Source of the DNA: Kordia sp.
GTDB lineage: Bacteria > Bacteroidota > Bacteroidia > Flavobacteriales > Flavobacteriaceae
DNA: 64,000 nt
Direction of reading: 5' to 3'
Assembly: GCF_022447245.1 (NCBI RefSeq)
Contig: NZ_JAKVBC010000010.1
Location: forward strand, 62,001-126,000
The notes under the pieces are model-generated. The model had not been told where the DNA came from. It made no database searches and was given only the letters and a program-made list of their open reading frames with translations. Each line of letters begins with the position of its first letter. The stretch's first letter is position 1. Shown one piece after another: positions 45,690 to 54,254 of the stretch. A program made the position numbers and the translations under genes.

Positions 45690-46799
45690 TTAACGAAGAA
45701 ATACACGTTTTACTCGTTGAGAAACCGCTGTAAGGATTTCATAAGAGATGGTATTTATTTTTTCGCCTAATTCTTCTGCATTTTGTCCTTCTCCAAAAAC
45801 AATTACCTCATCACCTTCATTACAACGAATTCCTGTAATATTCACCATAATCATGTCCATACATACATTTCCAACTATTGGTGCTGCTTTTCCATTGATA
45901 ATTACACTACCAACACCGTTTCCTAATTTTCTACTAATTCCGTCTGCATGTCCCAATGGAATGGTGGCAATGGTTGTATAATCATCCGCAATAAAAGCGC
46001 GATTGTACCCTACACTTTCTCCCTTTTCAATGCGATGTATTTGTGAAATAACAGATTTTAAAGACGCCACAGGTTTTAGGTGTTTGTCATATTTTGGATC
46101 ATTTCCAAAACCATACAATCCAATTCCCGTTCGAACCATATCAAAGTGTGCTTCTGGATAGTTTAAAATTCCAGAAGTATTGGTCATGTGTAATAAAGGT
46201 TTGTTGTTGAGTCCTTTTTCAAATTCTTCACTAATTTCTTTAAAAAGCTTGATTTGATTTTGAGTGAATTCTTTTTCGTTAGGATCTTCAGATGCTGCTA
46301 AGTGCGATAAAATAGAAACTGCATTTATCTGTGACAGTGTCTTCAGTTTTTTAATAACATAATCTGTGTCTGTATGAAAAAATCCCAGACGGTTCAATCC
46401 TGTATTAAATTTAATATGTACAGGATAATTCTTTTTTCCTTGTTTTGCCGCTTCTTTGGCAAATGCTGTAAAAATACGATCGTTGTACAGACTAGGCTCT
46501 AAATTGTAAGCAATGGCATGCTTTAAGTTTACAATTTGTGGATGCAGTACTAAAATAGGAGTTGTAATTCCTGCAGCTCGCAAATACGCACCTTCTCGAA
46601 TGTAGGCAACTGCAAAATAATCAACATTGAGTTCATCTTGCAGAAACTTTGCTATTTCTATAGCATCACTTCCATAGCCGTAAGCTTTAACTACAGCTAA
46701 AATTTTAGTGCCTGTTTTGGTTTTTGACTTTAAAAATTCAAAGTTTTGTTGCAGTGCTTTAAAATTAATCTCTAAAACAGATTCTTGTATGTGTAACAT
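45690..46799 (-). CDS. alr: alanine racemase
   Basis: 369 residues. The PLP lysine is in ILAVVKAYGYGSD; further motifs are LEPSLYND, HIKFNTGLNRLGF, MVRTGIGLYGF (catalytic Tyr side), PLGHADGISRKLGN, NVCMDMIMVN with the tunnel Cys-Met-Asp, and the C-terminal SYEILTAVSQRVKR. It interconverts L- and D-alanine for peptidoglycan. It stands alone rather than fused to MurF as in some Bacteroidetes. Thymidine kinase lies 8 bases upstream on the same strand, so both are one transcription unit. Confidence 0.95.
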   Translation of the reverse strand: MLHIQESVLEINFKALQQNFEFLKSKTKTGTKILAVVKAYGYGSDAIEIAKFLQDELNVDYFAVAYIREGAYLRAAGITTPILVLHPQIVNLKHAIAYNLEPSLYNDRIFTAFAKEAAKQGKKNYPVHIKFNTGLNRLGFFHTDTDYVIKKLKTLSQINAVSILSHLAASEDPNEKEFTQNQIKLFKEISEEFEKGLNNKPLLHMTNTSGILNYPEAHFDMVRTGIGLYGFGNDPKYDKHLKPVASLKSVISQIHRIEKGESVGYNRAFIADDYTTIATIPLGHADGISRKLGNGVGSVIINGKAAPIVGNVCMDMIMVNITGIRCNEGDEVIVFGEGQNAEELGEKINTISYEILTAVSQRVKRVFLR

Positions 46800-46807
46800 T
46801 ATGGTGG

Positions 46808-47452
46808 TTAATTGTCAGGTTGTTGTTTTGGAACGATTTCTTCCGCATCATCAACTTCAATCTCTTTCACTGATTCTTTTAGCATTGCTTTATAATAAGC
46901 GCCTCGACTTAATGGTTCGTATTCATCAGTTTCTCCTAGCAAGACCAGATCGTCGCTTTTGGATTTTCTAAAGCTGTATTGTGCTAGGTTTCCCGTTCGG
47001 GTACAAACGGCATGTACTTTGGTGACATACTCGGCTGTTGCCATAAGTGAAGGCATTGGTCCAAATGGATTTCCTTTAAAATCCATATCTAAACCAGCGA
47101 CTATTACTCGAATGCCTCGATTGGCTAAATCGTTGCATACGGCTACAATACCATCATCAAAAAATTGTGCTTCGTCAATTCCAACAACATCGCAATTATC
47201 GGCTAATAATCGTATGTTGGCAGCAGCAGGAACAGGGGTCGAACGAATTTCGTTTGCATCGTGAGAAACTACCATTTCCTCGTCATATCGAACATCAACG
47301 GCAGGTTTAAATATCTCCACTTTTTGTTTTGCAAACTGGGCTCTTTTGAGTCTTCGGATCAATTCTTCTGTTTTTCCAGAGAACATTGAACCACAAATAA
47401 CTTCAATCCAACCAAATTGTTCTTTATGATTTACTGTATTTTCGAGAAACAT
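46808..47452 (-). CDS. tdk: thymidine kinase
   Basis: 214 residues. P-loop [20 protein letters not shown] (GSMFSGKT), [10 protein letters not shown] lasso loop, [13 protein letters not shown] (Walker B), [15 protein letters not shown] and [14 protein letters not shown], which holds one Cys of the usual zinc site; the expected C-x-x-C pair is not complete in this sequence. It phosphorylates thymidine in salvage. Start [15 protein letters not shown] is normal for Bacteroidetes Tdk. alr follows 8 bases downstream. Confidence 0.93.
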   Translation of the reverse strand: MFLENTVNHKEQFGWIEVICGSMFSGKTEELIRRLKRAQFAKQKVEIFKPAVDVRYDEEMVVSHDANEIRSTPVPAAANIRLLADNCDVVGIDEAQFFDDGIVAVCNDLANRGIRVIVAGLDMDFKGNPFGPMPSLMATAEYVTKVHAVCTRTGNLAQYSFRKSKSDDLVLLGETDEYEPLSRGAYYKAMLKESVKEIEVDDAEEIVPKQQPDN

Positions 47453-47555
47453 TTTGTAATTTTCAGGTCGAAAACGAATTTATAGTCGTTTTTGTAAAGG
47501 TGGAACAAATTTATTAAAAAACCAAAGGTTATACAACGACATTAGTTTAAAAATT

Positions 47556-48380
47556 ATGAAGAAAAAATTAGAAGGAGATTTAGTAAGTATCGCGCATCGA
47601 ATCCTTAAATTAAAAGGTAAAGAAGATGTAGTTGCATTACATAAAGAAGCGAAAGAAGTTTTTGAAAAATTGTCGGTAATGCTGTTTTTTGAAGAACAAT
47701 TCAAAGATTCTGTACCAGATTATGCAGATTCTTCTTTCTTCCAAACTTTAGAGAATGTGTATAATCATGATAAGGTAGAACAAAATGCAGAAGATGATTC
47801 TTTGACACGACATCATTTGGTTAGTGAAGACCCTGAACAAGACGAATTGGTGGAGCCATTGATGGAAACTATTAAAGATATGGTAGCCGAAATGCCAGAA
47901 GAAGAGGAAGAAGATACATTGTTAGCAAAAACCTCAACACCTGAACCAAGACGTGAAACTTTAGAAGATATTCTTGCTGATGTATTACCTCAACCTACTT
48001 TTGTAAAGAGTGATGAAGTTGTAGAAGTAGAAAAACCAGCTCCAGTTGCACCTAAAGCAGTAGAAACTGTAACAAAAAAAGTAGAAACACCTGCGGAAGT
48101 TAAAACGAAAGTTGCAGATACTAAGCCTAAATCATTAAATGATCGTTTGAATACAGGAATTTCTATTGGATTAAACGATCGTATTGCCTTTACTAAACAT
48201 TTGTTTGATGGAAATCAGGAAGATTATAATCGTGTGATTTCTCAATTGAATACGATTGAAAGCGAAATAGAAGCTAAGAGCTTTATCTATAATATGATTA
48301 AGCCTGACTATAATAATTGGACTGGAAAAGAAGACTATGAAACTCGTTTTATAGAAATTATTGAGCGTAAGTTTGCTTAA
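47556..48380 (+). CDS. conserved hypothetical protein of Flavobacteriaceae
   Basis: 274 residues, no signal peptide. The N-terminal helical block MKKKLEGDLVSIAHRILKLK with KEDVVALHKEAKEVFEKLSV is followed by a long acidic, proline-rich, low-complexity middle (EEEEEDTLLAKTSTPEPRRE, VEKPAPVAPKAVETVTKKVE). A structured C-terminal domain then begins SLNDRLNTGISIGLNDRIAF and ends MIKPDYNNWTGKEDYETRFI. This layout recurs in Flavobacteriia with no assigned function, from memory. It is divergent from tdk and faces the T9SS adhesin gene tail to tail. Confidence 0.8.
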   Translation: MKKKLEGDLVSIAHRILKLKGKEDVVALHKEAKEVFEKLSVMLFFEEQFKDSVPDYADSSFFQTLENVYNHDKVEQNAEDDSLTRHHLVSEDPEQDELVEPLMETIKDMVAEMPEEEEEDTLLAKTSTPEPRRETLEDILADVLPQPTFVKSDEVVEVEKPAPVAPKAVETVTKKVETPAEVKTKVADTKPKSLNDRLNTGISIGLNDRIAFTKHLFDGNQEDYNRVISQLNTIESEIEAKSFIYNMIKPDYNNWTGKEDYETRFIEIIERKFA

Positions 48381-48399
48381 TAACTTTACTTTGAAAAGT

Positions 48400-48455
48400 A
48401 AAATCCTGATTACACATTTCGACTCCGCTCAATGTGCAATCAGGATTATTTTTTT
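48400..48455. terminator. bidirectional terminator between convergent genes
   Basis: AATCCTGATTACACATT (48402-48418) pairs with AATGTGCAATCAGGATT (48431-48447) with one mismatch around a TTCGACTCCGCTC loop, followed by eight T. The loop sequence is of the CGACTCCGCTCAA type that recurs between genes in Flavobacteria. Confidence 0.85.
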
Positions 48456-51400
48456 TTAGTAGTTTATATATAACCAACCTGTTTTTTCGATGGTATTGCT
48501 TTGTATTTTGAGTATGTAGAAGTATGTTCCTGCTGGCAAACGCTCATTTTTATTGAACAACACTACATTTTGATTGGCTTCACCATTCCAGTTATTGGTG
48601 TAGTTTCTCGCTTTATACACAATGGTTCCCCAACGGTTAAATATGACCAACTCATTATTAAAATAGTTGTCTAAACAAGCTATTGCCCAAACATCATTTA
48701 CGCCATCATCATTTGGAGAAAAACCACTTGGAATTTCTAAACAATCTGGGAAAGTTACGGCCGTTGCGCTATTATTCGTAGGGTTTGTATCCGTTGCTGT
48801 TTGATCTATGATTTGAACAATATTGGTATAATCATCACCATCTACTACTGTAACTGACAATGTTAATGTAGCTGAACTTCCAGCTGTTAGCGTCATAATA
48901 GTCCACAATTGTGTATTGTTGTCATACGTTCCAGTACTTGTTGTATGAGAAACATATTCGTAGCCGTTAGGAAGCAACTCCTCTACATCGATATTGGTTG
49001 CATCTTCAGCAATATTGTTGGTAAGTGTAATGGTAAATTGAACCGTTTCACCAATGGAAGGCATTTCTGTGTCAACAATCTTTTCAATTCCTAAATCTAC
49101 ACACGAAACTGCTATTACCTGAACCATTTCTCTTGCATTGCCAGGGCAATTGTTTTCATTGATGATTTCAATTTCATAGCTTGTATCTGTAGTAATACTT
49201 CCTGTTTCAAAGCTCGTTCCTGTAAATATAATTTGTGTTGGATTCGAAGCCTCATACCAATTATAGGTATAATTTACAATTGGATTGTTGATGACCAACA
49301 TCGTAGTATCTCCAATACAAACCTCCGTATTGTCAATAGCCAAGTCAATATCATTATGAATTTCAAAAACAGCGACTTGCAATTGCACTTCATCATCATC
49401 AGCCAATGAATCACCCAAATCATCTATATCAAAACTTGTATTTACATCACTATCTAAATCTTCAATATTCGTTGCTGTAATTTCTGCAGTAGTTTCATAT
49501 TGATTATTTGCAGACGCATCTACATTTAAAATCGTTGTAACAATTTCTGCGATGAATGTATTGTTATTAGTAATCGTAATTCCTGAAAGTTCCCATATAC
49601 CTGTCGCAGCTGTATATGTTCCACCTGCATTATCTGATACATACACAAAGCCTAAAGGATTCACATAGTGCTCTACAGCTATATTGTCTGCATCATCTGG
49701 ACCGTTGTTAGTAATGGTTAGCGTAAAGATGGCTTCGTCACCTTCACAGTATTGTGTTTGATTCGGTGTAAGCGAAATTTCCAAATCAGCACTTGGCGGA
49801 ATTGGCAATACGTTTAAGGTTGCAAGTGCATTAGACGCATCAATATTATTTAGATTGGAAAAGTTTGCAAATTCATTCGTGTATAAATCGCTTACAGAAG
49901 ATGTAACTAATACGGCAAACGTACAACTGGCAACACCATCTGGAATCACCAAATTGGCAATCCCAACAAAATCGTCATTGGTCAATCCGACAAAATCTGC
50001 AGTAGCACCATTGCTTTCTACCCAATATGGATCGCCTGCTAAAACAATTCCCGCAGGTAAATTATCAGTAAAAGAAATTCCTGATTGCCCAATATTCCCT
50101 GGTACATTTTCAATTGTAAATGTCAAAAGCGATGTTTCTGTATCAATAATTTCATCTGGTGTAAATGTTTTGGTCACAGTTGGCGAGAGTACTTGTACAC
50201 TAGAAATAGAAATGTTGGTGCTTGGATCAGATTCCACATTATTGGCAGGATCTGGTTGCGCTTCGGCGACATTGGTAAACGAACCTCCAAAATTAGGTGC
50301 CGTCACAGGAATTATAATTTGTATGGTTGCGTCTGGATCGAGCAAAGGAATAATTCCTGAGACTTCATTTGTTGTGGTATCTACATTAAATGTAGTGATA
50401 CACATTGCATTTCCGCTCGTGACAGTACACGTTGGTGTTCCATTAATCGTAAATGTATTATTTACTGTTGTGGTAAATATGGCATCTGTTGCGGTAGAAC
50501 TTGTAATACTATTTGTAATATCTACAACCCAATTAAAGTTTGAATTTACTGGTGTTGTTGCTTGTGATGGATAGGTTTGAATAATTAAATCAACACAAGA
50601 AGTTAAGTAGCTTGTTTCCGTTGCGGTAAGCGCTGTATTGTCTCCAACAATAGCAACAGTAGCTGCATTTGTTACAGGTACCACTAAACTTGAGCATTGT
50701 GGATTCCAATTGACAACCACTTCAAATGTAATAGAACTTTGCGTAGGTAGTATCCAATTTTCTGCTTCTGTAATTTCCCAGAATACATCATCGAGCATCG
50801 TTTGTTCAACACCAATATTCGCATTGGATATTGAAATACAATCAGCTGTTCCTGTGGTTTCAATACAAGTTACCGATTGTAAGGTTCCTGTTGCAACAGA
50901 ATTCCCTCCATAATAATCAACCAAAGTTAAAGGAACATCATTAGGATTGTTGTTACTGATAGTAATATGATAGGTAATATCGCCCCATGGAACAGGATTA
51001 TCTTCTGTACTTCCTAATGGTAGCGCAGGACTTACCTGTGTTTTTGAAATAGCTACATTATCTGGACTTACACAATCATCTGTTCCCATAGACTGTGGTA
51101 ATACTATGGTATCAAATTCATTATTATCTCCGGGAGCACAATCTACATGTTCCAACATATTAACGGTACTTCTAAAAGGAGAATCAATGACTGAATCCGT
51201 TGGACAGTTAGGTTCCATATAATCCACTATCGTTTCTATAATAATAGTAGCTCCTGCTGGAATAGGAAAGTCTTCTACTTGCCAAAATCCATTACCTATA
51301 TCAAAATTAATATCTGCACAATTGACACCTCCAGTAGCGCTGATACACGTAATTGAAATAAATTCCCATTCAATTCCAAGATTTTGTAAAAAGAACTGAA

Positions 51401-52508
51401 TAGTCGTATCCAATGGACCATTATTAGTCAAGGTTGTTTGATAAGTTACTTGTTGATTCCAATCGGATAATACGCCTGCTGGCAAAGGATCTATTTGTTC
51501 TGTATCAATAGAAACATCGGTACATGGACATATGGTTGAGTCTAACAAATCTGTAATTTCTACATTAGATTGATTGGAATTCGTATTGGCTTCTGCTAAT
51601 GAAATTTCAGCCAAACTTTGAATAATTATTTGATCTGATTCAATACCACAATCGCCTTCATTATATTCAAAAGTGGCACTAAATGTAAGGCTAGATTGTG
51701 ATGGAAAAATAATTTCTCCATTATATTCATATACTGTTGTAATAGGTGTAATGATAAATGGAATTCCAGGAAGTGTTCCAAAATCTGATGGACAATTGGC
51801 TCCATTAGTACTTTGAATACATTCTAAAGACAATAAGCGCAATATCGTATTTCCATTTACAGAATTAGACACTAAACCTTGTAACAACCCAAAAGAATCT
51901 ATAGGATATTGTATGTTACTGTTGTTTGTAATGGTAATTTCAAATGTAACTTGATCGCCCCATACAGAAATTCCTGTGCCTGAAGTTGGATTTACTTGGA
52001 TATATGAAACGCTAAAATCTAAAGGTGCATAGGTCACATCCATCGAAATGATGGAAGTATTCCCATCTGGGGAAGTATCGGTGGTTCCATCTGGTGGAGA
52101 TATGGTTGCTGTTGTAGAAATTCCTCCTGAATATTTAGGCGCTCTTACCAAAATACGAATTTGCACACTTGAAGCTGTCGGCAAATTAGGAAGCAAAGCC
52201 GTAGCAACTCCTGTATTTCCATCATACACAAAATTGGTAGCATCTGCCGCACCACCAACGGCATTCACACTTTCAAAAGTAAGTGCTGCAACATTAGGTG
52301 CAAATTGTTGTGAAAACGTAGCATTACTTACATCATTTCCTGAGTTGCTAATTGTAGTGACATAGTAAAATTCCTGAAAAATCTCGATATTAGAAATTGG
52401 AGTTCCGTTAAGATCTGTAACTTCAATACTTGCTGATAAATCTGTGGTTTGACTCCATCCAAGAAAAAAACTGAACAGACAAAAAATGGTAATGTAATGT
52501 TGTTTCAT
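48456..52508 (-). CDS. giant secreted DUF11-repeat protein with T9SS type B C-terminal domain
   Basis: 1350 residues with a signal peptide (ITIFCLFSFFLGWSQ). The body is a string of DUF11/Ig-like repeats (ISNSGNDVSNATFSQQFAPN, ITNNSNIQYPIDSFGLL, LTNNGPLDTTIQFFLQ, ITNNGPDDADNIAVEHYV, LTNNIAEDATNIDVEELLPN). An Ig-like piece NYTYNWYEASNPTQIIFTGT precedes the last DUF11 unit. The C-terminus is the gliding-motility-associated (CHU_C, type B) sorting domain: IPSGFSPNDDGVNDVWAI, VIFNRWGTIVYKA and LPAGTYFYILKI. It is exported by T9SS and probably forms a surface adhesin. Monocistronic. Confidence 0.92.
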   Translation of the reverse strand: MKQHYITIFCLFSFFLGWSQTTDLSASIEVTDLNGTPISNIEIFQEFYYVTTISNSGNDVSNATFSQQFAPNVAALTFESVNAVGGAADATNFVYDGNTGVATALLPNLPTASSVQIRILVRAPKYSGGISTTATISPPDGTTDTSPDGNTSIISMDVTYAPLDFSVSYIQVNPTSGTGISVWGDQVTFEITITNNSNIQYPIDSFGLLQGLVSNSVNGNTILRLLSLECIQSTNGANCPSDFGTLPGIPFIITPITTVYEYNGEIIFPSQSSLTFSATFEYNEGDCGIESDQIIIQSLAEISLAEANTNSNQSNVEITDLLDSTICPCTDVSIDTEQIDPLPAGVLSDWNQQVTYQTTLTNNGPLDTTIQFFLQNLGIEWEFISITCISATGGVNCADINFDIGNGFWQVEDFPIPAGATIIIETIVDYMEPNCPTDSVIDSPFRSTVNMLEHVDCAPGDNNEFDTIVLPQSMGTDDCVSPDNVAISKTQVSPALPLGSTEDNPVPWGDITYHITISNNNPNDVPLTLVDYYGGNSVATGTLQSVTCIETTGTADCISISNANIGVEQTMLDDVFWEITEAENWILPTQSSITFEVVVNWNPQCSSLVVPVTNAATVAIVGDNTALTATETSYLTSCVDLIIQTYPSQATTPVNSNFNWVVDITNSITSSTATDAIFTTTVNNTFTINGTPTCTVTSGNAMCITTFNVDTTTNEVSGIIPLLDPDATIQIIIPVTAPNFGGSFTNVAEAQPDPANNVESDPSTNISISSVQVLSPTVTKTFTPDEIIDTETSLLTFTIENVPGNIGQSGISFTDNLPAGIVLAGDPYWVESNGATADFVGLTNDDFVGIANLVIPDGVASCTFAVLVTSSVSDLYTNEFANFSNLNNIDASNALATLNVLPIPPSADLEISLTPNQTQYCEGDEAIFTLTITNNGPDDADNIAVEHYVNPLGFVYVSDNAGGTYTAATGIWELSGITITNNNTFIAEIVTTILNVDASANNQYETTAEITATNIEDLDSDVNTSFDIDDLGDSLADDDEVQLQVAVFEIHNDIDLAIDNTEVCIGDTTMLVINNPIVNYTYNWYEASNPTQIIFTGTSFETGSITTDTSYEIEIINENNCPGNAREMVQVIAVSCVDLGIEKIVDTEMPSIGETVQFTITLTNNIAEDATNIDVEELLPNGYEYVSHTTSTGTYDNNTQLWTIMTLTAGSSATLTLSVTVVDGDDYTNIVQIIDQTATDTNPTNNSATAVTFPDCLEIPSGFSPNDDGVNDVWAIACLDNYFNNELVIFNRWGTIVYKARNYTNNWNGEANQNVVLFNKNERLPAGTYFYILKIQSNTIEKTGWLYINY

Positions 52509-52649
52509 ATTATCATAATGATGGGGGAATTTTAAAAGGGTTGCGTATATATAACAATAAAGATATATGAATTACTACATATTCAGCTATTAATAATTAC
52601 TTTTGAATTGAAAACGTTACGGGAAATTCAACCGTCTAAAACTGTATTG

Positions 52650-53321
52650 ATGAAACTATATATTGTACCTACACCTATCGGAAACCTTCAGGATATAACT
52701 TTTAGGGCCATTGAAGTGTTAAAAAGTGTAGATTTTATTTTGGCAGAAGATACACGTACCAGCGGAAAACTGTTGAAACATTTCGAAATTAGTACACCCA
52801 TGTATAGTCACCACATGCACAACGAGCACAAAACCACAGAAGCTTTAGTACAACGCATGCAAGCAGGTGAAACGTTTGCCTTAATCAGTGATGCAGGAAC
52901 ACCTGCAATTTCTGATCCTGGATTTTTACTAACCCGTGAATGTATTGCTAATAATATTCCTGTAGAATGTTTGCCTGGTGCAACTGCTTTTGTTCCTGCA
53001 TTGGTAAATAGCGGATTGCCGAATGATAAATTTGTCTTTGAAGGGTTTTTGCCTGTTAAAAAAGGAAGACAGACACGTTTTAAAATTTTGGCAGAAGAAA
53101 CACGTACCATGATTTTTTATGAGTCGCCACACAAACTTGTAAAAACATTAGGTCATTTTTGTGAATACTTTGGAGAAAATCGTCAAGTTTCTGTTTCCCG
53201 TGAATTAACCAAACTTTATGAAGAAACCATTCGTGGCACCGCAAAAGAAGTCTTAACTCATTATAAAAACAAAGCACCAAAAGGCGAGATTGTTGTTATT
53301 GTGGAGGGTAAAGGGAAATAG
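52650..53321 (+). CDS. rsmI: 16S rRNA 2'-O-ribose C1402 methyltransferase RsmI
   Basis: 223 residues from ATG 52650 (MKLYIVPTPIGNLQDITFRA), which is the exact conserved start; upstream codons are not needed. LAEDTRTSGKLLKHFEI, ALISDAGTPAISDPGFLL and ECLPGATAFVPALVNSGLP are the SAM and substrate loops of the family, and RELTKLYEETIRG closes it. It methylates C1402 of 16S rRNA. The length is a little shorter than E. coli RsmI, usual for Bacteroidetes. It runs toward the convergent methyltransferase gene. Confidence 0.95.
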   Translation: MKLYIVPTPIGNLQDITFRAIEVLKSVDFILAEDTRTSGKLLKHFEISTPMYSHHMHNEHKTTEALVQRMQAGETFALISDAGTPAISDPGFLLTRECIANNIPVECLPGATAFVPALVNSGLPNDKFVFEGFLPVKKGRQTRFKILAEETRTMIFYESPHKLVKTLGHFCEYFGENRQVSVSRELTKLYEETIRGTAKEVLTHYKNKAPKGEIVVIVEGKGK

Positions 53322-53420
53322 TTTTTTAGAAACGCTATCGCATTTAGATTGATGGAAACGCTGCGCTCATAGATTACTTAGACTTATGCAAAATCTAAAA
53401 AATCTAAAAACAAAGTGCCT

Positions 53421-54095
53421 CTAATACCTCTTATACAAAGTCGTCACAATCAATCCTTTTCCATTCTTTGGAACTACCGAAAGTAATTGCTTTGCTTCTT
53501 TCACCTTAAAATAAAATGGTGCTGCTAACAAATCGATACCACTTTGTTTTTTGAGCCGAATGCCTTGTCCTGAAATAATATCTTGATTGGGAATAAAATT
53601 TCCTTGTGGAACATGTTCAGTCAAAATCACATATTTATAGTTTTCTAACTTCCGAACCACTTTTTCAACCTCAGCATTGGAGAGATGTTGCAATACTTGT
53701 CGAACTAAAGCACAACCGCCAATAGGTAATTCATCGACAGCAATATCCAAACAATGAAATGTTAAGTTTTCAGCAGAAAATTTTTGAATGTTATGTACAA
53801 TTAAATCTGAGACTATATCAACCGCAATATACTTTGAGGCATAAGAAACCAATTCTTTTCCAACATTAAAATCGCCACAACCTAAATCGCAAACAACCAG
53901 CGGTTTTTCAAAAGAAGTCAAAAAAGAGCGCACAGAATCTACATACGAATTCACAATCTCAGGATCATGAGAACCTTCACCAGAATAAAAATCTGTTTTT
54001 CCCTTTCCCCAAAGATTCAACTCGTACACCTGTTCCATAGCAGCTTTGGTTGGCCAAGGTTTCTTTACTTGTTTTACTACTTTTTTATCGTTCAT
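53421..54095 (-). CDS. class I SAM-dependent methyltransferase
   Basis: About 224 residues from ATG 54095 (MNDKKVVKQVKKPWPTKAAM); the ATG at 54155 adds a 20-residue stretch with no clear role, so the start is uncertain. SAM motif I is VVCDLGCGDFNVGKEL; later YIAVDIVSDLIVHN and VRQVLQHLSNAEVEKVV are motifs II and post-II. The substrate is not evident; family members in Bacteroidetes are annotated only as methyltransferases. The upstream shared region also holds the motif-bearing promoter of the divergent T9SS gene. Confidence 0.8.
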   Translation of the reverse strand: MNDKKVVKQVKKPWPTKAAMEQVYELNLWGKGKTDFYSGEGSHDPEIVNSYVDSVRSFLTSFEKPLVVCDLGCGDFNVGKELVSYASKYIAVDIVSDLIVHNIQKFSAENLTFHCLDIAVDELPIGGCALVRQVLQHLSNAEVEKVVRKLENYKYVILTEHVPQGNFIPNQDIISGQGIRLKKQSGIDLLAAPFYFKVKEAKQLLSVVPKNGKGLIVTTLYKRY

Positions 54096-54161
54096 ACCAA
54101 ACAAATATAAAGGATACATCTGTAATATTTCAATTCGACGAATTTTGTTAGTCATCAGAAA

Positions 54162-54234
54162 ATTGCATTTCGTCTACACTTAAAATGATCGTACCGCCAA
54201 TTGGATTTTTCCCTTTTTTGAGTTCCTAGATTTG
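54162..54234 (+). promoter_or_regulatory. shared-motif promoter of the first tandem T9SS gene
   Basis: ATTGCATTTCGTCTACACTT begins at 54162. Exactly 44 bases after the ACTTA end (54182) is the -7 box TAGATTTG (54227-54234), and CAATTG at 54198-54203 fills the -33 place, the same relative position as in the sensory operon promoter. The start codon is 20 bases further. Confidence 0.72.
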
Positions 54235-54254
54235 TGGTGTAAATAGCCAACCTC

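Noticed and set aside
49855-50574. 239-codon plus-strand open frame
   Set aside because: It is antisense to the DUF11 repeat gene; low-complexity Thr/Val/Ser composition mirrors the repeat codons and there is no motif or start context.
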